A stretch of DNA of 64,000 nucleotides from JBBRDU01 sp038230335 (GCA_038230335.1 JBBRNL010000007.1:92070-156069); one strand, 5' to 3'; counted from the first letter of the stretch, positions 8,756-18,248 are shown. Notes: generated from the sequence alone by a model not told the origin. Program-made: numbers and translations.

Positions 8756-9547
8756 ATGGCGCAGGCACGTCAGCCGGGGCGTCGTGTTAAAGTGGTTCCG
8801 TATGTCGTTCCGAACACGCGGCTGCGTCCCACCTATGACCCGCTCATGATCCCGACCCGCTGGGTTAAATTTGTCTTTGCCCTCTTCCTCTTGCCGCTTT
8901 GTGCGGTCCTGACGCAGACTTTCTTTACCGCTTTTGCTCGTGCCACGATCGCCCAACGGCTTTGGGCGGCCGAAGAATTCTGGTTTTTTTCGTTAGGCGC
9001 GGTGCTTTGGCTGATCGCGTTCTTCGGTTTGAGCCGCCCGGTCATTCTTTATGTTTTTGGTCACGAACTCACCCATGCGCTGTGGGTCTGGGTCATGGGA
9101 GGACGTGTTACCCGGTTCCGCGTGAGCCGGGATGGCGGACATATCGTGACGGATAAGAACAACTTCCTCATCGCGCTCGCCCCGTATTTCTTCCCGCTCT
9201 ACAGCATCCTCGCGATCACCGTCTACGGGGTGGTCAGTCTCTTTTATGACGTGCGGCCCTACGGGCGGCTGCTCTATGCCGTGATCGGCGTGACGTGGGC
9301 GTTCCACTTTACCTTCACCTGCTGGATGATTCCCAAAAAACAGACAGACCTGAGCGACCACGGCACGTTCTTTTCGCTCGTCGTGATCTACTTGATGAAT
9401 CTGATGTTGCTCAGTGTGATGCTGGTGCTGGCCGCGCGGCAAATTACTTTCCTCGCCCTGGGCGCGGATTTATTGACGAACATCAGCAATTTCTCGCAAT
9501 GGATTGTCTCTCTGTGCGAACGCTTTAGTCGCGGGGCCCAGGGCTAA
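8756..9547 (+). CDS. Membrane metalloprotease-like protein (M50-type HExxH)
   Basis: 263 residues from the ATG at 8756, which has an AGGG about 9 bases upstream; a GTG at 8723 in the same frame is less likely. There are five or six hydrophobic segments. HELTHAL (H103, E104, H107) is a zinc-protease HExxH motif at the cytoplasmic end of a helix, as in site-2-type (M50) intramembrane proteases. NNFLIALAPYFFPLYSI resembles the region after the active site in M50B-like proteins, but the classical LDG third-ligand motif is not obvious. The substrate is unknown. It converges on treY, with 12 bases between the stops. Confidence 0.8.
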   Translation: MAQARQPGRRVKVVPYVVPNTRLRPTYDPLMIPTRWVKFVFALFLLPLCAVLTQTFFTAFARATIAQRLWAAEEFWFFSLGAVLWLIAFFGLSRPVILYVFGHELTHALWVWVMGGRVTRFRVSRDGGHIVTDKNNFLIALAPYFFPLYSILAITVYGVVSLFYDVRPYGRLLYAVIGVTWAFHFTFTCWMIPKKQTDLSDHGTFFSLVVIYLMNLMLLSVMLVLAARQITFLALGADLLTNISNFSQWIVSLCERFSRGAQG

Positions 9548-9559
9548 CCTTAGGGTCAG

Positions 9560-12427
9560 CTAGCCGGGTGCGTTGGTGATGAGGGCGAACGGGAGCGTCA
9601 ACATGGCATCGCTGACTTTCAGACGGCGACCGTCGAGCTGAATGTCACGCCCGGTAAAAACCTCGCGGACGCGTTCCATGCTGAGGCCCTCCGGGATCTC
9701 GATGATTGTGTCATTCCATTTTTCGCCAATGGGCGGGAAGCCCACGCGCGATGAAAGCCGCGGTGCGATCACCATGATCCATTCTCCCTGAAACTCTCTC
9801 GTAAACACGACACAACAATCTGCGAAACTCCCGCTCGCGGTGGTCGGCGCATAGCTTCCGTGACGAAAAACATCCGGGTGTTCCCTTCGAAAGCGCAAGA
9901 CCCGCTGGGTGAGGAACATTTTGATCCGTCCGTCCGGCCAGTTTGAAACCAGCTCATCCAGATTGGTCTGGAGAAGTCCATCGAGCATGCCTTGACGTTT
10001 CCCGTAATCGACGGGGCGCCGGTTATCCGGATCGACCAGGGACAAGTCCCAGATTTCGTTGCCCTGATAGATGTCGGGCACCCCCGGCGAGGTGAACTTG
10101 AGAAGTGTCTGGCTGAGAGAGTTGATCGCGCCGAGCCGGGCTACCTCCTCCACCACCGGCAGAAAGTTCGGCAGAAATCTGTTCTTCGGGGAGGCGGAAA
10201 GAATTCTGGAAATGAACTCGCTCATGGCGCCGAGCCATTCTTCGTTAGGCTGGATCCAGCTCGTATTCAGTTTCGCTTCGTTCAGCGCCTTGGCCATGTA
10301 GGTTTGAATGCGCTGCACGAAATCCGGAGGGACGCTCCCGGCCGCCACGCCGCCGGCTTGAATGGGCCAACTGCCGAGCAGGGTTTGATAAAGCAGATAT
10401 TCCTCATTGGCCTCCGGTGCTTCGATCTCTTCGATTTGCCTTTTCCAACGGCGGTTGTTTGTCCGCCAACGCTGCACGGAACGGCGCCAAAGATCGGGCA
10501 CCTCCGAGATCGCAACCATCCGGGCGCGGACGTCTTCGCTGCGCTTTGTATCGTGCGTCGAAGTGGTCAGCAGGGTCGCCGGCCAATCGCGCTGCCGCTC
10601 CAGATTACGTTGGTGAAAAGTCTCCGCTGAGATACCGAAGTGCTGCGGTTCGCCTCCCACTTCATTCAGGGCGGCGAGTCGATTGAAAATGTAGAAGGCG
10701 GTATCCTCCAGCCCCTTGGCCATGATCGGCCCCGTGTATTGCTGGAATTTTAAAACGAATTGGGTGTGGGCTGCGCGCGCTGCGTCGTCGAGATTTTCGG
10801 GAAACCGAAAGAGAAGAATGTCGCGCAGAAAATTAAAGACAGAGGTGTCGATCGCGGGATTGCGCCGCTTAGCCGCGGCGATGGCCCGTTCCACCACCTG
10901 CTGGTCCTCTTCCCGGACGGACTGTCCTGGCGCGAGGTAGGTCCGGTAGACTGGAAAGCAGGCGATCGTTTCACGAACAGCACGGGCCAGCGCCTGCAGG
11001 GTGAAATCGCGAAACCAGCGGTTCTGCTCGGAGAGGCGGTCCGCCATATTCCCGAGCACATTGACGTCGTTGGCGAGAGAGAGCCGCATGACCTGCCGCT
11101 TCTTGGCATAAACCAAATGACCAAAATGCACGGAATGCCCGATGAATCGCCGGTAGATATTCGTCATGGCCGCTTCGGCCGAAGCGTCCACGAGCAGCTG
11201 CGTTACTTCTTTTCCAAACTCGTAACCAGTGGTGCCGTGGATCGGCCAGTCCTGGGGCAACTTTTCGTTACCGGTTAGAATCTTTTCGACGATCAGGTAG
11301 ATAGCGCGTTGATCGGAGGGCGGAGGAACTTGGAGCGCCTCGGCGCAATTCTGCTGGAGTTTTTCGAAATATTCCCGCGGCAGTAACAGGCCGTCCGGGT
11401 GATCGATGCGCAATCCGGTGACGGCGCCGGCATGCACGAGTTCGAGCAAGAGCTGGTGGGTTGCATGGAAGACCTCGGGCAATTCCATGCGAATGGCAGC
11501 GAGATCATTGATATCGAAAAACCGGCGATAATTAATCTCTTCTGCGGCGACGCGCCAGAAAGCCAGCCGGTAGGACTGTGCGTTCAGTAGTTCGTCCAGC
11601 CGGTCAAAGCTGCGCGCATCACCCGGTTGGCCATTGATCTGCACGATGGCCCGCTCGACGGCGTCCCGTACCTGCGGGGCCTCTTCCATGCGCCGTTCCA
11701 GGCGGCGTTTGATGATCTCTTTTTCGCGGACCCGTTCGGCGATTCGATCGCCATCCCTCTCGGTGCGCTTCGGCAAATACTCCAGCGCAGTCAGGATGCT
11801 CTGGAATTCAGCATAGAACTCTTCGTCCTGGAAACCGGCCAGCTTCTCCAGGGCGATCTCCAGGATGTAACGGTAAGTGCCCGGGGCAATGGGCAGTTCG
11901 TGTTTGAAATAGCAAAGGGAGAAGGCGCCCGCTTCGAAGCGCACCTTTAACTCCCCGCGCTCCAGGACGCGTCCGTACTGATCGCCCAGGATGGGAAGCA
12001 GAACTTTTTCCTGCAGATCCGCCTTTAACGGATGCCAATCGATATCGAAATAGGGCGCGTGCATCGAGCTGGGCCCGTTTTCCAAAACATCCATCCACCA
12101 TTGATTGAGCGGTTCGCCGATCCCCATGTGATTCGGCACGAAGTCGAGAAGTTGTCCCATTTGGTGGGCGTGCAATTCCGAAATCCACGCGTCATACTCG
12201 TCGCGCGAACCGATCGCAGCGTTCAGTTTGTTATGATCGGTGATGTCGTAACCGTGCAGACTTTCGGCCCGCGCCTGAAAATAGGGAGAGGCGTAGGCGT
12301 CGCTCACGCCGAGCTCATGCAGGTAGTGCGTAATGGCGCGCGCGTCCGCGAATGTGAAATCGCGGTTAAACTGCAATCGGTAGGTGCAGTTTGGGATGCG
12401 CGGATGTGGGGTCCTTAACGTCATCAC
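9560..12427 (-). CDS. treY: Malto-oligosyltrehalose synthase (GH13)
   Basis: 955 residues, the family's usual size. TreY isomerises the reducing end of malto-oligosaccharides to a trehalose linkage; TreZ then releases trehalose. Signatures are CTYRLQFNRDFTF at the N terminus, GVSDAYASPYFQARAES, LLDFVPNHMG, the GH13 acid region GLRIDHPDGLLLPREYF, and TSTHDTKRSEDVRARMVAISE. VPDIYQGNEIWDLSLVDPDN marks the C-terminal part. Neither TreZ nor the debranching enzyme TreX is in the window, which is unusual because they often cluster. The likely role is trehalose synthesis from glycogen under osmotic or desiccation stress. Confidence 0.96.
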   Translation of the reverse strand: MMTLRTPHPRIPNCTYRLQFNRDFTFADARAITHYLHELGVSDAYASPYFQARAESLHGYDITDHNKLNAAIGSRDEYDAWISELHAHQMGQLLDFVPNHMGIGEPLNQWWMDVLENGPSSMHAPYFDIDWHPLKADLQEKVLLPILGDQYGRVLERGELKVRFEAGAFSLCYFKHELPIAPGTYRYILEIALEKLAGFQDEEFYAEFQSILTALEYLPKRTERDGDRIAERVREKEIIKRRLERRMEEAPQVRDAVERAIVQINGQPGDARSFDRLDELLNAQSYRLAFWRVAAEEINYRRFFDINDLAAIRMELPEVFHATHQLLLELVHAGAVTGLRIDHPDGLLLPREYFEKLQQNCAEALQVPPPSDQRAIYLIVEKILTGNEKLPQDWPIHGTTGYEFGKEVTQLLVDASAEAAMTNIYRRFIGHSVHFGHLVYAKKRQVMRLSLANDVNVLGNMADRLSEQNRWFRDFTLQALARAVRETIACFPVYRTYLAPGQSVREEDQQVVERAIAAAKRRNPAIDTSVFNFLRDILLFRFPENLDDAARAAHTQFVLKFQQYTGPIMAKGLEDTAFYIFNRLAALNEVGGEPQHFGISAETFHQRNLERQRDWPATLLTTSTHDTKRSEDVRARMVAISEVPDLWRRSVQRWRTNNRRWKRQIEEIEAPEANEEYLLYQTLLGSWPIQAGGVAAGSVPPDFVQRIQTYMAKALNEAKLNTSWIQPNEEWLGAMSEFISRILSASPKNRFLPNFLPVVEEVARLGAINSLSQTLLKFTSPGVPDIYQGNEIWDLSLVDPDNRRPVDYGKRQGMLDGLLQTNLDELVSNWPDGRIKMFLTQRVLRFRREHPDVFRHGSYAPTTASGSFADCCVVFTREFQGEWIMVIAPRLSSRVGFPPIGEKWNDTIIEIPEGLSMERVREVFTGRDIQLDGRRLKVSDAMLTLPFALITNAPG

Positions 12428-12734
12428 TCGGATAAGAGAACGTTCAACGTCCCGCGCTCAACGTTCAACGTCCAATGAAAGAACACGGCGTATCTTCCGT
12501 GCGCGCTTTTCCCTTCCTCGTTATCGTCGGGCAAACTGTCATCCTGAGCCAGCGAAGACGGCGAAGGATCTCACCATTCAGACGGCATTACGCAAGCACG
12601 GCTCGTGTGGTCAATGGAGCGCTTGCCGCTCCCTCGCTTGCGCTCGGGATGACACATCTTTATCCAGCGGCTTGCCTAAGTCGCCCGTGCCGGAGTTTTG
12701 TCGATGCTGCGGGAAGCGGCAATCCGTCAAATAT
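12428..12734. other. Intergenic region, 307 bp, mostly repeats
   Basis: No gene seen. The part next to treY repeats GTTCAACGTCC twice. The rest is dominated by the 119-bp MITE-like element listed separately (12537-12655). It separates treY from argS, both on the minus strand. Confidence 0.5.
12537..12655 (+). repeat. MITE-like 119-bp dispersed element, copy 1
   Basis: It starts TGTCATCCTGAGCC and ends GCTCGGGATGACAC, so the ends form imperfect terminal inverted repeats (GTCATCC[T/C]GAGC). The left part (CAGCGAAGACGGCGAAGGATCTC, ATTCAGACGGC) reappears inverted at about 18973-19035 and, diverged, at about 43113-43152. It has no coding capacity. Confidence 0.65.
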
Positions 12735-14447
12735 CTACATCTTTTCTGGCACCTCGATGCCGAGAAGATCGAGCCCCTTCTGAAGGACGCGGGCGGTCAG
12801 TTCGGAAAGAGCGAGGCGCGAACCCCGGACCGGTTCCTCTGATTTAAGGACGGGGCAGGCCTCGTAAAAGGCGTGGAAGCTGTTGGCCAGCTCGAATAAA
12901 TAGTTCGCCAGAATATTAGGACGAAAATCGTTCAGGACTTGGGGCACTACCTCGGCAAATTGGGCAACCCGTTTCGCGAGGTTGATCTCCGCCGGTTCAG
13001 TCAGAACGATGGGAGCGTGGGTTGACCCGTTCTCCGCCTCACCCGCTTTCCGAAAGATGGATCGAATGCGGACGTAGGCATTCTGCAGGTAGGGCGCCGT
13101 GTTCCCCTGGAACGACAACATCCTGTCCCACGAGAAGACGTAGTCAGTCATGCGGTACTGCGAGAGGTCCGCGTACTTGACGGCCCCGATCCCGATCGCA
13201 CGGGCGATGTCTTCGGTCTCCGCCGCAGTGAAATCGGGATTCTTTTGTTCGACAATCCTACGAGCGCGCTCGCGGGCCTCGTCGAGCACATCGCGCAACG
13301 GCACGTTTTCACCGGAACGCGTCTTCATCAGTTTACGGTCTTCTCCAAGAATGCTGCCATTGGTGATGTGGCGAAAATCCGCCGTGAACCCTTCGCGCCG
13401 CGCGATCTCGAAGATCTGTTTGAAATGCAAAATCTGCGGCGCGCCCGTCACAATCCAAACCGTGTCTGCTTTCAAATCCTGGATGCGATAATCGATCGTT
13501 GCGATGTCCGTAGTCGCGTAATTGTAACCACCGTCTCGTTTCCGCACGATGCATGGTTTGTCGCCTAGCTCCGGGATATCCCGGAAAAAGACGCAGACTG
13601 CCTCTTCGCTAATTTCGGCAATCTTAGACTGCAACAGCCGTTCGACCACGCCCGGCAGCCGGTCGTTATAAAAGCTTTCGCCGCGTTGCATGTCGTAATG
13701 GATGTCCAGCACCTGGTAAGCGCGCTCGAATTCTTGCAGGGACAGATCGACCGTTTGTTTCCAGATGGAAAAATTTTCAGGATCGTTAGCCTGAAGTTTG
13801 ACTAGTTCCTGCCGACACGCGTCACGCACAGCCGGATCGGCCGCGACATGCTCGTTTGTCTCCTTGTAGATACGGACCAGTTCCGCAATCGGATCTCGGT
13901 CCAGGGCTTCCCGATCAAGGAAATTTTTCCAACCGTAAATGACCATCCCGAACTGCGTGCCCCAGTCACCGATGTGATTGTCGCGAATGACATCATGCCC
14001 AAGAAACTTCGCGATCCGGGCGAGGGCATCGCCCAGGACGGTGCTGCGGATATGGCCGACGTGCATCGGCTTGGCCACGTTGGGTGACCCGAAGTCGATG
14101 ACAATGCGGCGAGGCGATTGCGTTTGAGCGACGCCCAGCCGGTCGTCCTGGAGAAGCTGGTCGGCTTGGCGCGCGATGACGCCGGGATGCAGCTTGAAAT
14201 TTACGAAACCGGCCCCGGCGATGGTTGGTGTCTCGGCAAACTCGCCGACTTGCAGAGCACTCACAATTTTCGCAGCGAGCTCGCGCGGATTTTCCCCACG
14301 CTGCTTGGCCAAAACGAGCGCGGCATTTGTTTGGTAATCACCGAATCGCGGATCCGTCGCGGGCGTGACATCGCCGGCCTGCGGGAGTTGCAAAGTAGCC
14401 AGCGCCTCCGCTAGTTTCTGACTGAAGATAATCTGGAAGGTGTCCAT
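12735..14447 (-). CDS. argS: Arginyl-tRNA synthetase
   Basis: 570 residues, a class I synthetase that charges tRNA-Arg. Order: N-terminal Add1 domain (1-85), the class I signature AKPMHVGHIRSTVLGDAL (HVGH at 129-132), RDNHIGDWGTQFGM, the KMSKS-equivalent loop LMKTRSGENVPL, and the anticodon-binding helical domain ending in LDLLGIEVPEKM. Everything expected is present. The start is ATG at 14447. It is essential and single in the window. Confidence 0.98.
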   Translation of the reverse strand: MDTFQIIFSQKLAEALATLQLPQAGDVTPATDPRFGDYQTNAALVLAKQRGENPRELAAKIVSALQVGEFAETPTIAGAGFVNFKLHPGVIARQADQLLQDDRLGVAQTQSPRRIVIDFGSPNVAKPMHVGHIRSTVLGDALARIAKFLGHDVIRDNHIGDWGTQFGMVIYGWKNFLDREALDRDPIAELVRIYKETNEHVAADPAVRDACRQELVKLQANDPENFSIWKQTVDLSLQEFERAYQVLDIHYDMQRGESFYNDRLPGVVERLLQSKIAEISEEAVCVFFRDIPELGDKPCIVRKRDGGYNYATTDIATIDYRIQDLKADTVWIVTGAPQILHFKQIFEIARREGFTADFRHITNGSILGEDRKLMKTRSGENVPLRDVLDEARERARRIVEQKNPDFTAAETEDIARAIGIGAVKYADLSQYRMTDYVFSWDRMLSFQGNTAPYLQNAYVRIRSIFRKAGEAENGSTHAPIVLTEPAEINLAKRVAQFAEVVPQVLNDFRPNILANYLFELANSFHAFYEACPVLKSEEPVRGSRLALSELTARVLQKGLDLLGIEVPEKM

Positions 14448-14490
14448 TATTTAGAGCCCTACAGATTCACACGGATAGAGCGAAGCGGCT

Positions 14491-14513
14491 AGGTGGAACG
14501 CGATCTCCGAGCG
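14491..14513. repeat. Short dispersed word, copy 1
   Basis: AGGTGGAACGCGATCTCCG-type sequence, matched with one substitution and a short indel by 23095-23117 (AGGTGGATCGCGATCTCCGG). It contains the palindrome CGCGATC. Both copies are intergenic. Confidence 0.4.
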
Positions 14514-14625
14514 CATTGTTAAAGATTTTGCGCCGTGCCGCCATTTTAGCATCGAGCTGCGGAGAGCTTGATCCACCACCCCGTATGTGATCAGACGCGG
14601 GCTAAACCCACGCGGCAATGTATGG

Positions 14626-15093
14626 TTACGCTTTCGGAGGCGGACCGCGAAAGATAGCCAGGATTTCTTCGCGCGACTTCGCCGTCCCCAAATTCTCGCG
14701 GATGGAACGGTCGTTCAGGAATTTTGCAATGGAGGCGAGGGTGCGGAGGTGCGTTTGGAACTGATTCTTCGGGACAATGAAGAGGACGACAAACTTAACG
14801 GGGGCATTGTCGAGCGCGTCGAACTCGATGCCGCCGGGGGAGCGTCCAAAGGCGGCTACCACTTCGGCCAACCGGTCCGATGAACAGTGCGGGATGGCGA
14901 TGCCAAACCCGATGCCGGTGCTCATCGTTTCTTCACGCTGCTTGAGCGACGCCAAAATACTCTCCCGGTCGTCCGCTTGGATTTTGCCAAGGCCGACGAG
15001 CAAATCGATCAACTCCACGATGGCCGGCCACCGTTCGGTTGCGTTCATCTCGGGGATAATTTGCTCAGCAGATAATTGATCGCCAAAAGACAT
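14626..15093 (-). CDS. PTS EIIA (fructose/Ntr type) protein
   Basis: 155 residues, a stand-alone EIIA domain of the PtsN/EIIA-fructose family. The phosphorylatable His lies in GFGIAIPHCSSD (H69), and FVVLFIVPKNQFQTHL and SIRENLGTAKSREEIL match the C-terminal half. With no sugar permease domain, it is more likely a regulator (nitrogen-related or potassium) than a transport component. No EI or HPr is seen nearby. It lies upstream of argS, with a 178-bp gap. Confidence 0.88.
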   Translation of the reverse strand: MSFGDQLSAEQIIPEMNATERWPAIVELIDLLVGLGKIQADDRESILASLKQREETMSTGIGFGIAIPHCSSDRLAEVVAAFGRSPGGIEFDALDNAPVKFVVLFIVPKNQFQTHLRTLASIAKFLNDRSIRENLGTAKSREEILAIFRGPPPKA

Positions 15094-15171
15094 GCGGAAT
15101 GTCCCGATTCGGGGAGCGGAAGCTTACCGTTGCCCTATTGGTTGACAAGCCGGATTTGGGTAAAGGTTCGC

Positions 15172-15921
15172 CTAATCGTCCCGCACCTTGTAGCTGAGGC
15201 GACGCGAGAGGATCCAGCGCACACCGAACATATCGACGGTGGCGCGGATAGCGCGGTTTCCGAGACCGTATTTGCTTTCGCCGAATTGGCGCGGCCGATG
15301 ATTGACCGGCACCTCCACCAGGCGATAGCCGGCGCCTTTGACCAGCGCAGGAACAAATCGGTGCATCCCCTTGAATGGGACCAGCGTTTCCACGCATTCG
15401 CGGCGCATGGCTTTCAACCCGCAACCGGTGTCGCGCACCCCGTCGCCGGTGAAGCGGCTCCGCACAAAATTCGCCACGCGACTGGTTATCCGCTTTACCA
15501 CCGTATCTTTGCGACTCGCGCGATAACCACAGACGAGATCGGCGCCGGGCATCTCGGCCAGCAGTTTAGGGATGTCGGCCGGATCATTCTGCAAGTCGCC
15601 GTCCATCAGGATAACGGTCGCGCCGCGGGCCGCCTGCAGGCCCGCGTAGGTGGCCGCGCTTTGTCCGGCGTTTTTTTCAAAACGCAGAACACGAATCTGC
15701 GGGCCGCGCTCGATCTTTTCAGACGTCCCATCACTCGATCCGTCGTCTACAAAAATGATTTCGTAGTTCAACCCGGTGAGGGCACGGCTGATTTCATTCT
15801 GTAAGGTGACGACGTTGTCCTCTTCATTGTAAACCGGCACGACCACCGAGATGTCGGGCCCTGTTTTGGAAAGGAGGCCCGCCTCCTCCATCGAGCCGGG
15901 CGATAACGAACTCTCTGTCAT
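15172..15921 (-). CDS. Family 2 glycosyltransferase (polyprenol-phosphate sugar synthase type)
   Basis: 249 residues from the ATG at 15921, which overlaps the preceding gene's stop by the classic 4 bases ATGA; a longer start at 15963 is less likely. DISVVVPVYNEEDNVV, IIFVDDGSSDGT, ILMDGDLQNDP (metal-binding DxD) and GCGLKAMRRE are typical of DPM1/ArnC-like enzymes that load a sugar onto undecaprenyl phosphate. It lacks the C-terminal membrane pair of GtrB/ArnC, so it resembles soluble DPM1. Third gene of a cassette with the GT39/83-type protein and the PAP2 phosphatase; it likely supplies the lipid-linked sugar for the former. Confidence 0.93.
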   Translation of the reverse strand: MTESSLSPGSMEEAGLLSKTGPDISVVVPVYNEEDNVVTLQNEISRALTGLNYEIIFVDDGSSDGTSEKIERGPQIRVLRFEKNAGQSAATYAGLQAARGATVILMDGDLQNDPADIPKLLAEMPGADLVCGYRASRKDTVVKRITSRVANFVRSRFTGDGVRDTGCGLKAMRRECVETLVPFKGMHRFVPALVKGAGYRLVEVPVNHRPRQFGESKYGLGNRAIRATVDMFGVRWILSRRLSYKVRDD

Positions 15922-17489
15922 AACGGCAGGGTCCGGTAATGCTGGCAAAGGAAGATGCGCCATGTGCGGACGTGCCGGCCATGACGAAGCACTTCCAAGG
16001 TGGCGACAGGATCGGCCGAGGCAAAAGCGGCACGCACGTTGTGAACAAGACTTCCATTTGAGCCGTCACGGATGAAGAGAGCGCTCCGGCCGGAGAAAAG
16101 ATTCACCCCTCCTTCGCTGTAAGGCTGGTCGTCGCTCTGGTTTGCGTTCGGTGCATTCACGAATTCATCATAGCGCGGCCAGAGAGAAAATTGGTTCAAC
16201 AAGTCTTGGGACTCGACCAGGTAGACCGGCGGATGCCCCGGACCGGCCAGTCTCTTATCGTGGAGATAAAACGAAACCTCGGAGGCGCGATCGCGATCGT
16301 CCGCGATGAGAAACAATTTCTCGCCGAGGGTCGCGTCCCATTCGTCGCGCAATTTCTCCACCGCCTGCGTGGCAACACGCCAGCCGCGCAGGCGATCGCT
16401 CGGATCGCGGCGAGTCAGGCCGATGTGGAAGGTGTTCAGGATATCCGAGTCGAGCGCAATCATGCTCATGAGCAGCGCGATCGCCATGGCCAGACAGGCG
16501 CTCCGCCGCAACCACGCGCTCGTTTCGAGTTTGTCCCGCCAGGCATAGGCGGCGAGCAATCCGAATCCGATAAAGGCAAGGGCATCCCAATTTGGCGCGG
16601 CCACTTTATTGATGGAGAGGAGAAGATAGAAGACGAAGACGGGCACGCCGAACCAGAAGAGAAAGAGCACTTTCAACTGCTGGTTGATGCGGCCGAAACT
16701 TTTGATCACGCCAATGACGAGGGCGAGGAAGAGGAACGGAGAATAAAACAGAAAGTGCGCGCCCAGGAATTTCAGAGGCTCGAGTGGGTGGATGCCAACC
16801 TCCTCGCTCAGGCCGCCCTTGGTCTGAAGATGCGAAATGGTGACCCAGGCGTGCTGCGCATTCCAGATGATCGGTGGAACCGTGCAGAGGGCGAACAGTC
16901 CGAGAAGCGAATACAGCCCGGCCTTGGAAAATTCCTGACGAAGCCGCGGGGCCAGGGCTAGCACGAGCAGGACAGAAACCAGCTCCAGCGCGTTCGTGTA
17001 CTTGGATAAGAAACCGAGCCCGATCAACAAACCGGTGGCCGGCCAATAAAGTGAAAATTGCGGACTGCGTTCGGTGGCGAGCCAGAAGGTGAACATGGCG
17101 GCGGTCCAAAAGAAAATCGATAACGGGTCGATCGTCATGAGGAACGCGCCGATGTTGAAAATCGGAGTGACGTTGAGTCCGAGCACCAGCCAGAGCGCGG
17201 CCGTTTCTCCAAAGAGGCGGCGTCCGAAAAAGAAGAGGAGCAGACTGGTGCCGGCCGCGAGTAACGGGCTTGGAAAGCGCACACCGAACTCGTTCGCTCC
17301 GAAAATGGCGGTGCTGGCGCGGATGACAATGGCGATGCCGGGGCCCTTCGTAAAGTAGGCTGGCGCCAGTCGATCCGACCAGAGCCAGTAATGCGCTTCG
17401 TCGAACTCCAAATCCTTCGTCGCCAGCATGGTCAGCCGAATGGCGGTCAGCGCGATGATGAAAATGAAAGCCGCGCGTTTCGTACTCAT
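15918..17489 (-). CDS. ArnT/PMT-like membrane glycosyltransferase
   Basis: 523 residues with about ten membrane helices in the N-terminal 380 residues and a soluble C-terminal domain. FDEAHYWLW near residue 29 is the conserved acidic motif of the first periplasmic loop of GT39/GT83 enzymes, which use polyprenyl-phosphate sugars. The probable reaction is transfer of a sugar from Und-P to lipid A, a glycan or a protein in the periplasm. It overlaps both neighbours by 4 bases (ATGA), which indicates translational coupling. The acceptor is unknown. Confidence 0.9.
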   Translation of the reverse strand: MSTKRAAFIFIIALTAIRLTMLATKDLEFDEAHYWLWSDRLAPAYFTKGPGIAIVIRASTAIFGANEFGVRFPSPLLAAGTSLLLFFFGRRLFGETAALWLVLGLNVTPIFNIGAFLMTIDPLSIFFWTAAMFTFWLATERSPQFSLYWPATGLLIGLGFLSKYTNALELVSVLLVLALAPRLRQEFSKAGLYSLLGLFALCTVPPIIWNAQHAWVTISHLQTKGGLSEEVGIHPLEPLKFLGAHFLFYSPFLFLALVIGVIKSFGRINQQLKVLFLFWFGVPVFVFYLLLSINKVAAPNWDALAFIGFGLLAAYAWRDKLETSAWLRRSACLAMAIALLMSMIALDSDILNTFHIGLTRRDPSDRLRGWRVATQAVEKLRDEWDATLGEKLFLIADDRDRASEVSFYLHDKRLAGPGHPPVYLVESQDLLNQFSLWPRYDEFVNAPNANQSDDQPYSEGGVNLFSGRSALFIRDGSNGSLVHNVRAAFASADPVATLEVLRHGRHVRTWRIFLCQHYRTLPL

Positions 17490-18139
17490 TTGGAATCAGT
17501 CAGCAGAGCAGGGTGGCGGTCGTAAACACTCGGCAGCCATCTTGGCGCGGTCCATCGCCAGATTAATTCCAGAATCCCGAGAATGAGTAGCGTCTCGCCC
17601 GCGGCCAGAAACAGGGTGCCCAGCACATCGCTCGGCCAATGCGCCCCCAGGTAAATGCGAGAGTATCCGATGACCGCCGCGACGATCCAATAAAGCCATC
17701 CGCGCCGCCGGTAGAATAAGGTAAGACAGAGTGCGATGGCCGTGTTGTTGGTGGTGTGTCCGGAAGGGAAAGACGGTCCGGACCGGCTCAAGTTTCGGTC
17801 CGACTGATCGGAAAAACGAATTGTCGGTTTGTGAAACATCTTCAGAAAGGCGGGTTGAGCCTTGGCCAGCACGACCATTCGGACGGTGTCGACCTGTTTG
17901 GGCCGCCGCCGATCAATCGCCGTTTTCAGGAAGTTGGTGACCTGTCCGGCGACGACCAGCGTGATGATCAGAGCGACGAGAAAGGCCCGGCCTTTAAAAC
18001 GGCCGAAGACTGCGACCAACAGAACGATCAGGATAAGAATCGGCTTCCAAATTTCCGCATCGCTCATCACCGCCATGAACAAATCCAGAGCGGGATTCGT
18101 CCATCGTTCGTTGATTAGATGAAAAATCGCCTCATCCAT
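17486..18139 (-). CDS. PAP2-family membrane phosphatase
   Basis: 217 residues from MDEAIFHLINERW (ATG at 18139); a longer start at 18211 would add an unlikely basic extension. The three PAP2 phosphatase motifs are present: KTAIDRRRP, PSGHTTNN and SRIYLGAHWPSDVLG. There are five or six helices. It may dephosphorylate undecaprenyl pyrophosphate or a lipid phosphate. It is first in the three-gene cassette, so it could recycle the lipid carrier used by the two glycosyltransferases. It diverges from the LolA-like gene at 18249. Confidence 0.92.
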   Translation of the reverse strand: MDEAIFHLINERWTNPALDLFMAVMSDAEIWKPILILIVLLVAVFGRFKGRAFLVALIITLVVAGQVTNFLKTAIDRRRPKQVDTVRMVVLAKAQPAFLKMFHKPTIRFSDQSDRNLSRSGPSFPSGHTTNNTAIALCLTLFYRRRGWLYWIVAAVIGYSRIYLGAHWPSDVLGTLFLAAGETLLILGILELIWRWTAPRWLPSVYDRHPALLTDSK

Positions 18140-18154
18140 GATACGGCAGTTATT

Positions 18155-18240
18155 AAGCTTTAAGTGTTGAGTTTTAAGTAAGCACGCGCGCGCGCCACGA
18201 ACGAACTCCACTTAACACTTCAAACTTGAAACTTAAAGCT
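18155..18240. repeat. AT-rich imperfect inverted repeat in divergent promoter gap
   Basis: AGCTTTAAGTGTTGAGTTTTAAG (left) and CTTGAAACTTAAAGCT (right) are inverted arms around a GC-alternating CGCGCGCGCG core. It lies in the 109-bp gap between divergent genes. It could carry promoters or be another dispersed element; I cannot tell which. Confidence 0.4.
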
Positions 18241-18248
18241 CTCTCGGA

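Noticed and set aside
10760..11278. 172-codon plus-strand frame opposite treY
   Set aside because: Antisense shadow of a fully intact TreY.
14448..14625. Possible tRNA or structured RNA before argS
   Set aside because: No cloverleaf with acceptor stem, T-loop GTTCGA-type sequence and CCA was found; it holds a dispersed repeat word.
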